A stretch of DNA of 32,942 bases from assembly GCA_041485845.1 (NCBI GenBank), contig JBGPKH010000017.1, forward strand, positions 1 through 32,942, written 5' to 3'. A model generated the notes under the pieces. It saw only the letters and a list, made by a program, of their open reading frames with translations. It ran no database searches and had not been told where the DNA came from. The position numbers were made by a program, and so were the translations under genes. The DNA comes from OMOG01 sp041485845 (GTDB taxonomy: Bacteria; Acidobacteriota; Terriglobia; Bryobacterales; Bryobacteraceae). Shown here in pieces: positions 1 through 6,003 of the stretch; position 1 is the first letter of the stretch, and each line of letters opens with the position of its first letter.

Positions 1-196
1 AGAGAAAGCGGATTGGCGTGGATTGGCGGGCTCCACTTCGGGGTGGGGATCGAGAACGCGGAGGTAGCGGAGAAGCGCGATCCTGGGTTCGTCAGCGTGC
101 CCCCAAGGCTGCTTAACGATCAAGTTATTTGTGCGGGGCGCGCCTAATTAAGCGCGGCACTGTGTACTCCACAAGCCTATGGATTAAAGTAATGGT
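1..196. other. Upstream non-coding stretch
   Basis: No gene is supported here. The start of the stretch holds two closely spaced copies of GGATTGGCG. The A/T-richer part just before position 197 is the likely promoter region for the following gene, but no clear -35/-10 pair was found. Confidence 0.4.
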
Positions 197-1993
197 GTGG
201 AATTCATCGCCGCGGCGTTCGCTTCAGCCAGCAAGTCTGAGCGGGAAGTGACGGCGCTGCTCTATGGCTTTGACGGACATCGTCCGACCCCCGACGAAGT
301 CGCCCGGCAATGCGGCCTGAGCCTGCCCCAGGTCGGGCAGACGGCCAAGGCGGCGCTGAGACGCATGCGGCATCCCGCTTGCATTCGTGTCATCCGGGAA
401 GCGCTGGTCTCCGCCGACGAACGGATCTGGTCGGCACTGGCCGGCAGCAGCGGGGTTGTTTACAAAGTCGAGCGCTTTTCCAAGGAGCGCACATGCTTGC
501 CGGGAGAGCTCTTGTTCGCCATCGAGTGCCAATACGGCTCCGTGGAAAACTGGCTGTCTGCAAATGCGCGTGTCACAGGCAAGGCGTGGTATCGCTCCAG
601 ATTCGCCGCGGACGAAATCGAGCGGCTCGTCCGAAAGCTCAGCACAGAGGCGGACGAGTTCCGATTGCCCGCGCCGGTCGAATCGCTCGCGCGTGCCATG
701 AATGTCGAAGGAGAGTGCCTCGAAATGGCAGTTCGCCTCAGCGAGGTTTGGACGGTCTATTCGGGTTACGCGGTCGGGACCCCTGTCGGCACTCGCGCGC
801 CGCGGGCCGTCCGCCTGCACCGCATGCTTGCCAGCGCACATTCCGATGAAATCGTTCCCGCCCGGCGGTTGGTAATAGACTACCGGTCGGAATTTACCGA
901 CGATGCATGCACGGTCAACGACGCCGAGAACGCCATGGCATCGTTTCCGCACCTGTTTCTGCGGTCGGGTGATCTGGGCTGGTGCCGCATCGGCGCGGCG
1001 TGCAATCGGGAGCCGGCGCCCGACGGCTCCGCCGACAACGATGTCACGTTCCACCGGTGGAGCGAGGAGCGCAGAGCCCACCAGGAGGAGCGCAGAGCCC
1101 ACGAGGAGGTCGCCGATCGAGAAGTTGTCCGGCAGGTCCTGGAAGAACACGGCCCACTCCGGCTTCATCAAGTCCAGCGCTTCGTCCGGACGCAATCCAA
1201 CGGCAGGATTCCGCCGACTTCCGTGAGTGTGTACCTCGCAACAGACGACGACTTCACGCGTCTTGCCCCCGGCGTTTACGGACTTTCCGGCCGCCCCGCC
1301 GGGGCCGGTCAGTTCGCTACGTCAACCAGACTGCTGTTGAATCGGGGAGCCTGCCTCCAGTATGTGTTCGCGCGTTGGGCCGGCGAACCCGCCGATGCCT
1401 ACCCTTTGTGGACGCCCGAGATGGAGGCAGAATGGTGCGAATGGGCTCAAGCCAGGGAGAGGAACCTGCTCGGGTCGCTGTTGACGGTGGTGGACCCATC
1501 GTCTTGGAGCGCTCCCGATTCCTACAAGGACATCTGGCTGTGGAAAAAAGAGTGCTTGGGATATTACCGGCTCGAAAAACCGCCCCGCTACCCGCTCACT
1601 GGCATTCCGCTCGTGCAGTTGCTCGCCTTGGTCAAATGCGCGCAATGGCGAGGCTCGGCGAACTGGGTGCTCGCCAATCGGGTGGCTGGAGAGCGCCAAC
1701 TGAATCGCGGCGCCGCGTCGATGATAGCGCTGCTGATCGGCGTGGGGGCCGTATTGCCGGCAGGGCATTGGCAGAAGCAGCACGCCGTGTCCCCAGGCGC
1801 TCGCGAGGTCGACGCCCTGCTCTCCGAGGAGCTTCACAGGAAAGGTGCACTTGCGTGGAACGGCTCCGCTGGTCTCGCCTTGCTGGAGCGGCTCGCCAAA
1901 ACCATCGACTGCGGCGAGACCGGCTGGATCTCGCAACCCGAGCTGCGCAGGCTGCTCGACCGGTTGCGGGACTCCGAGCCCGCCCTCAGTTGA
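197..1993 (+). CDS. Sigma-70 region 4-like / HARE-HTH multi-domain DNA-binding protein
   Basis: The 598-residue protein starts at a GTG with an in-frame TAA 12 bases upstream, which limits any extension. Residues about 12-58 read like sigma factor region 4: a REV-x-LLYGFDG opening, a helix-turn-helix, and an ALRRMRHP ending close to the ALRRLRHP of primary sigma factors. Residues about 150-280 contain further winged-helix-like segments. Residues about 305-370 (VLEEHGPLRLHQV to LAPGVYGL) resemble the HARE-HTH domain of restriction enzymes and the RNA polymerase delta subunit. The C-terminal 200 residues are unrecognised and mostly helical. Regions 2 and 3 of a real sigma factor are absent, so it is unlikely to be a working sigma factor. 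A DNA-binding regulator or an accessory protein of a DNA modification or defence locus is possible. It has no operon partner here. A charged linker carries a 21-bp tandem repeat. Confidence 0.75.
   Translation: MEFIAAAFASASKSEREVTALLYGFDGHRPTPDEVARQCGLSLPQVGQTAKAALRRMRHPACIRVIREALVSADERIWSALAGSSGVVYKVERFSKERTCLPGELLFAIECQYGSVENWLSANARVTGKAWYRSRFAADEIERLVRKLSTEADEFRLPAPVESLARAMNVEGECLEMAVRLSEVWTVYSGYAVGTPVGTRAPRAVRLHRMLASAHSDEIVPARRLVIDYRSEFTDDACTVNDAENAMASFPHLFLRSGDLGWCRIGAACNREPAPDGSADNDVTFHRWSEERRAHQEERRAHEEVADREVVRQVLEEHGPLRLHQVQRFVRTQSNGRIPPTSVSVYLATDDDFTRLAPGVYGLSGRPAGAGQFATSTRLLLNRGACLQYVFARWAGEPADAYPLWTPEMEAEWCEWAQARERNLLGSLLTVVDPSSWSAPDSYKDIWLWKKECLGYYRLEKPPRYPLTGIPLVQLLALVKCAQWRGSANWVLANRVAGERQLNRGAASMIALLIGVGAVLPAGHWQKQHAVSPGAREVDALLSEELHRKGALAWNGSAGLALLERLAKTIDCGETGWISQPELRRLLDRLRDSEPALS
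1064..1102 (+). repeat. 21-bp tandem repeat inside the region-4/HARE gene
   Basis: An identical 18-base stretch GAGGAGCGCAGAGCCCAC occurs at 1064-1081 and again at 1085-1102, a period of 21 bases. It encodes repeated E-R-R-A-H units in a charged, probably coiled linker before the HARE-like domain. The period is a multiple of three, so copy-number change would keep the reading frame. Confidence 0.85.
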
Positions 1994-2444
1994 TCGCGTA
2001 CGCCTCCTTACGGTCATGGGGCGCATTGCATCAGCGCTCGCTGCTATCTCAGCGTATGCCCGCAAAGCTTGCAATGTTCATCCGCGGGAATGCCGGAAGC
2101 GGGGGCATGAGCTGCGCTACGTGTCGACCGGGGAGATGCGCCAGGCGGTGGATGCCGCGGCCGGCGGTTGAGGCGGTTGAGGCCGTGAAGCTCGTGAAGC
2201 TGCTTGACTTGGTTTTTTCAATGTTCCGCTCCACGGCGAGCTTTATGTACTGGAGGCGTCTCACGGGGCGCGACTTATGCCACTTGCGCCGCCCGGCGCC
2301 GGTCGCATCTTCAACTTCTGTGAGCGCCTGGCGCAGGGATTCCTGGTGTCCACACTTTGCAATTTGCGATTGGACCGGTCAACGGCCGCACAAGCGCGTT
2401 CCGCGTCTCCCGTCTGTTAAACTCAAGAGATTGAGGGAGATTCT
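1994..2444. other. Intergenic region with no convincing gene
   Basis: About 450 bases separate the DNA-binding protein from the radical SAM gene. A short open stretch ending at 2171 encodes ELRYVSTGEMRQAVDAAAG, which vaguely recalls the C-terminal tail of tyrosine recombinases but is too short to assign. A GCGGTTGAG direct repeat lies at about 2163-2180. The end of the region holds the GAGGGAG ribosome binding site (2433-2439) of the next gene. Confidence 0.4.
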
Positions 2445-3911
2445 TTGACCGCACTACCGCAGCTCCCAGTGTATCGGAACGACCGGTTACCCCCGCTGCC
2501 CGAGCATCTCCACGACCAGTTACGCGTGAACTGGTACATGACGCAGTGGTGTAACTACAGTTGTGACTATTGTCCGGTGCTGGTGTTCCACAAGCGCACC
2601 AAGTCCGGCCAGCCGCAGCCACACGCCTTCGATTATTACCCCGTGGAGAAGTGGCTCGGCGCCTTCGATCAGCTCCAGGCGTCGAAGATCCACCTGCACA
2701 TCACCGGCGGCGAGCCGTTCCTCGACCGCCAGAACTTCCGCGCGCTGCTCCAGGGGCTTTCCGAAAGGAAACGGTTTCGCACCTGCATCTCGACCAACGG
2801 CTTCTGGGATCCTGCGTACTACCAGGATCTCGATAAGAGCGGCATCTTTCTCGATATCGGGTTTCACCCCTCGCAGACCGATCTCGACACCCTCATCGGA
2901 CAGATGCGCCGCATCCGCGACGGCGGCTTCAAGATCGCGGTGGTGAACTACGTCCTCTCGCCCGAGAACATGGACCTCTTCGACGAGGCCTTCGCGCGCC
3001 TTTCCGCCGACGGCCAATACGTCCAGGTCTCCACCATGTTCCCCAGCGGCGTACACCTTTCGCGCGACTACCGCACCGATCGCGAGCTGGAAATTCTGGT
3101 TCGTTATAACACGCCGCTCGATCTGCACTACAAGCTGATCTGGCCGCCGGCCAACAAACGGCTGTGCTTCTATCCCGCGATGAACTATCAGCTCCTGTGG
3201 GACGGCGGCATCCAACTCGCCTGTTTCGAGAACTCCCAGAACGTATTCGACAAAGGCTTCCCCGAGCTTCCGCGGCACGCCGTCGCCTGTCCGCGCCACT
3301 CCTGCTACGGCTGTGTCGAAATGTTCCGGGCCTTTGTGGATGAGCCGCTCTACAACGGCCCTATCATGAACTATACGCACGAGGATATGGCGGCGGAAAT
3401 TTCCGAATACCGCCGCGGCGTGCGCGCGCGCCAGTCGCCCGGGGAGATCGCGGCGGAAGTGGCGGAGCTGAAAGCGAAGCTCGCCAAACTCCACGACGAT
3501 TACTACAGCAGCATGCCGATGGTGCCCGCCGATGCCATCCAGCCGGCGCTGCCCGAGGGTCAGCCGGTGATCGGGTACGTGGACACCCACGACAGCAAGT
3601 TCTACATCGAAGCGCGCAGCCGCGACCGTGTCATGGTGACGGGATGGGTGGCCTCCGCGCGGCACGGCGCCCCGATGGCGGAAGTGAGGCTGCGGATCGG
3701 CGACACGCAGGTCGGGTCAGTCCGCGAGTTTTACCCCCGCCCCGATGTCGCTGTCCATTTCGGCCGCCAGAACTGGTTGATGAGCGGTTGGCGGACCATG
3801 GTTTTTCTTCCCGCCCTGGCAAGCGGCGAACACGGCCTGGTGGTGGAAGCGGTCGATCCCGAGGGCCATGCGGCATCGCTGCCGCCGTGGCCGGTGCGGA
3901 TCATCGACTAA
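2445..3911 (+). CDS. Radical SAM protein with Twitch/SPASM-like cysteines and a C-terminal beta-sandwich domain
   Basis: The 488-residue protein starts at TTG 2445, supported by GAGGGAG five bases upstream; the first ATG codon (residue 32) would sit just before the cluster motif. C36-x3-C40-x2-C43 is the canonical radical SAM 4Fe-4S motif, and GGEP near residue 90 is the SAM-binding segment. A later group of cysteines (residues about 265-290, CPRHSCYGC) resembles a Twitch/SPASM auxiliary-cluster region. Residues about 375-488 form a separate domain (VTGWVASARHG, RPDVAVHFG, SGEHGLVVEA) like the Ig-like beta-sandwich that I recall at the C-terminus of some acidobacterial glycosyltransferases. 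The substrate is unknown; there is no small precursor peptide next to it, so a sugar or lipid substrate is as likely as a peptide. Its stop overlaps that of the convergent KAS III gene. Confidence 0.85.
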   Translation: MTALPQLPVYRNDRLPPLPEHLHDQLRVNWYMTQWCNYSCDYCPVLVFHKRTKSGQPQPHAFDYYPVEKWLGAFDQLQASKIHLHITGGEPFLDRQNFRALLQGLSERKRFRTCISTNGFWDPAYYQDLDKSGIFLDIGFHPSQTDLDTLIGQMRRIRDGGFKIAVVNYVLSPENMDLFDEAFARLSADGQYVQVSTMFPSGVHLSRDYRTDRELEILVRYNTPLDLHYKLIWPPANKRLCFYPAMNYQLLWDGGIQLACFENSQNVFDKGFPELPRHAVACPRHSCYGCVEMFRAFVDEPLYNGPIMNYTHEDMAAEISEYRRGVRARQSPGEIAAEVAELKAKLAKLHDDYYSSMPMVPADAIQPALPEGQPVIGYVDTHDSKFYIEARSRDRVMVTGWVASARHGAPMAEVRLRIGDTQVGSVREFYPRPDVAVHFGRQNWLMSGWRTMVFLPALASGEHGLVVEAVDPEGHAASLPPWPVRIID

Positions 3912-4942
3912 ACGCTCACACCCAAATACGGCCACTCCACCAGCGTCGCGCCCCACGAGTAACCGACGCCGAACCCCACCATCATGACCAGTTGTCCGGG
4001 GAGCAATCTTCCTTCGCAAAGCGCATGTTTCAAGACGATGGGGATACTCGAGGAGCTCGTGTTGCCGCACCCCTCGAGCCACACGCAGAACTTCTCCGCG
4101 GGAATCCGCAGCTTCTTCCTCAAGTGGTCGAGCACGTACTGGTTCGCCTGGTGAAAGACGAACAGGTCGATGTCCGCCACCTGCTTGCCCGTCCGCGCGA
4201 GCAGCCGGCCAATGCACTCCGGGACGGCCTGTAGCGTAAAGCTGAAGATCTCCGCGCCATCCATGTATAGGTTGTTCGCGCTGCGGCGGTTTCCATCGGC
4301 GTCGCATTCTTCGGCTGCGGTCTCCGCCGAGCACGGCCGCCGCATCCCGCCGGCGGGCACGATCAGATTCCGGGCGCCTCTTCCGTCGGTGCCGAAGACG
4401 TAGGCCGGCTTACGATCGCGGCCATCCGGAGCCGCTTCGAGAAGCGTCGCTGCCGCTCCATCGCCAAACAGCGTGCGCACGCTCTTGTCCTGGGGGTGGA
4501 TGAATCTGCTGTACGTCCCCGCCGTGATCAACAGCAGGCGCGAAGCCTGGCCGGTCGAGATAAGCCCGTGCGCCAGGCTCAACCCGTACACATATCCGGA
4601 GCACCCCATGCCGTAGTCGAGCGCGCCTGCCGTGGTCGGTATGCCGAGCCGGTCTTGGACCAGGCACGCCGTCGTGGGCAGAAAGTAGTCCGGAGTCTGC
4701 GTACACAGCAGCAGGTAATCGATGTCCTGAGGGCGGCACGCGCCGCCGGCAAACAACTTCTGTGCGGCCTCGACGGCCAGGTCGGAAGAACACTCGTCCG
4801 GACCGGCGATGTGCCGTTCGCGAATCCCCGTCTTTGCCAGGATCTTCCCGGCGGACCAGGCCGGAAAATCGGCCGCCAACTCGTCATTGGTCAGCACGCG
4901 CTCCGGAAGATAATAGTCGACCGCCCGTATGGCCGCCTGCAT
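3908..4942 (-). CDS. 3-oxoacyl-ACP synthase III (KAS III, FabH-like)
   Basis: This 344-residue thiolase-fold enzyme should condense an acyl-CoA or acyl-ACP primer with malonyl-ACP. The catalytic triad is visible: C114 in GMGCSG, H264 in VFHQAN, and N294 in GCGNTSSSS. The GDGAAA segment typical of the family is also present. A good ribosome binding site (GGGGGAG) precedes ATG 4942. It is the last gene of a minus-strand operon, 15 bases after the SDR stop. Because it sits with its own ACP and ketoreductase in a polysaccharide region, it is more likely a dedicated acyl-group builder than the housekeeping FabH. Precedent: a KAS III gene neighbours the flagellin glycosyltransferase genes of Pseudomonas syringae, where the glycan carries a 3-hydroxybutyryl group. 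The stop codon overlaps the convergent radical SAM stop. Confidence 0.92.
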   Translation of the reverse strand: MQAAIRAVDYYLPERVLTNDELAADFPAWSAGKILAKTGIRERHIAGPDECSSDLAVEAAQKLFAGGACRPQDIDYLLLCTQTPDYFLPTTACLVQDRLGIPTTAGALDYGMGCSGYVYGLSLAHGLISTGQASRLLLITAGTYSRFIHPQDKSVRTLFGDGAAATLLEAAPDGRDRKPAYVFGTDGRGARNLIVPAGGMRRPCSAETAAEECDADGNRRSANNLYMDGAEIFSFTLQAVPECIGRLLARTGKQVADIDLFVFHQANQYVLDHLRKKLRIPAEKFCVWLEGCGNTSSSSIPIVLKHALCEGRLLPGQLVMMVGFGVGYSWGATLVEWPYLGVSV

Positions 4943-4957
4943 GGCGTTTCTCTCCCC

Positions 4958-5719
4958 CTATTGTGCCGTGTATCCGCCATCCACCGTGAGGACGCTGCCG
5001 GTGATCCAGCGGCCCGTATCGGCCAGCAGGAAGGCGATCGCATGGGCCACATCCAGCGGAGTCCCCAGGCCGAGCGGCTGCATGGCCGAGACGCGCTGCT
5101 CGAGTTGCTCGGGTGTCAGCACTTTCAGGTTCCGATCGTACATATCCGTGCGCACATAAGCCGGAGCCACGCAGTTGACGCGAATGCCGCCCTTGGCCAG
5201 CTCCAGCGCAGCCGATTTCGCAAAAGCGATCAGCGCGCCTTTGCTGGCGCTGTAGGCCGCGCTACCGGCCAAGCCGACGAATCCCGCCACCGAGGCGACC
5301 AACACGATGCTGCCGCCCGGCTGGTGCGCCGGCTTCTTCGAGAACGACGTGGTGAGCGCTACGGCCGACTCGTAATTGACGCGCATCACCTCCGCGGCAT
5401 GTTTCAAGCTCAACACGCGCAACGGCATCAGCGACGTGATTCCGGCGCAGTGTGCCAGCCCGTTCAGCGGTCCCGTCTCGGCAACGATCCCGGAAAGCCA
5501 TTCCGCGATTCCTTCCGGATTCCCCAATTCGAATGGCCTCACCAGGTGGCCGCAAGGCTGCATGGCAGACGCCGTTTCTTCGAGCCGCTCTACGCTGCGC
5601 CCGCTCAGCACCACGCGCGCGCCGAGCTCGCTCAACAGCATCGCGGTGGCGCGCCCGATCCCCGAAGAAGCGCCGGTCACGAGAATCGTGCGCCCCGACA
5701 GTTGGAGCGGATTCGTCAT
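4958..5719 (-). CDS. Short-chain dehydrogenase/reductase, FabG-like 3-oxoacyl-ACP reductase
   Basis: This 253-residue Rossmann enzyme probably reduces a 3-ketoacyl-ACP with NAD(P)H. The cofactor loop TGASSGIG is at residues 15-22, and the catalytic tetrad N115, S143, Y156, K160 (YSASK) is complete. The start at 5719 was chosen because the longer open frame adds an unconserved leader and because ATG 5719 overlaps the ACP stop as ATGA, indicating translational coupling. It lies between the ACP and KAS III genes, so it likely reduces the KAS III product on that ACP. SDRs are broad, so a nucleotide-sugar substrate cannot be excluded from sequence alone. Confidence 0.9.
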   Translation of the reverse strand: MTNPLQLSGRTILVTGASSGIGRATAMLLSELGARVVLSGRSVERLEETASAMQPCGHLVRPFELGNPEGIAEWLSGIVAETGPLNGLAHCAGITSLMPLRVLSLKHAAEVMRVNYESAVALTTSFSKKPAHQPGGSIVLVASVAGFVGLAGSAAYSASKGALIAFAKSAALELAKGGIRVNCVAPAYVRTDMYDRNLKVLTPEQLEQRVSAMQPLGLGTPLDVAHAIAFLLADTGRWITGSVLTVDGGYTAQ

Positions 5720-5961
5720 CTCGCGGCGGCTTCGGCCTGGTGCTGCTCCATCAGTTTGGCGAGATCCTCCGCGGTGGCGCACTCGGCGATGCTCTTGGGC
5801 GGCAGCGCGAGGGCGTAGTGATCGTCGACCATGGCGATCAAGCTGATCACCGCCATCGAATTCCAGCCCTCCTGTCCTTTGAGCATCGTCGTGCCGGTAA
5901 TCGTGCCGGAATCCAGTTCGAGGATCTCATCCAACTGCCGGTAAAAGGCCTGCCGGTCCAT
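5716..5961 (-). CDS. Acyl carrier protein
   Basis: This 81-residue helical protein has the four-helix ACP pattern. The likely phosphopantetheine attachment site is S35 in EGWNSMAVISLI. The usual D-S-L is N-S-M, so the Asp before the serine is Asn, an uncommon but conservative change. Start ATG 5961 gives the usual ACP length; a GTG at 6003 directly after the upstream stop would add 14 residues and cannot be ruled out. The stop overlaps the SDR start by four bases. Position between a large deacetylase-like gene and SDR/KAS III indicates a dedicated carrier for this operon. Confidence 0.85.
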   Translation of the reverse strand: MDRQAFYRQLDEILELDSGTITGTTMLKGQEGWNSMAVISLIAMVDDHYALALPPKSIAECATAEDLAKLMEQHQAEAAAR

Positions 5962-6003
5962 AGCCAATGGTACACCGGCGATCCGTACTTGCCGGCGCCC
6001 CAC

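Noticed and set aside
224..1195. Long minus-strand open frame opposite the first gene
   Set aside because: It is antisense to a frame with recognisable sigma region-4 and HARE-like domains, is rich in Arg and Ala, and has no family features.
2090..2171. Possible tyrosine-recombinase tail (ELRYVSTGEMRQAVD)
   Set aside because: Fewer than 30 residues, no catalytic Arg/His/Tyr motif nearby and no attachment-site repeat; resemblance may be chance.
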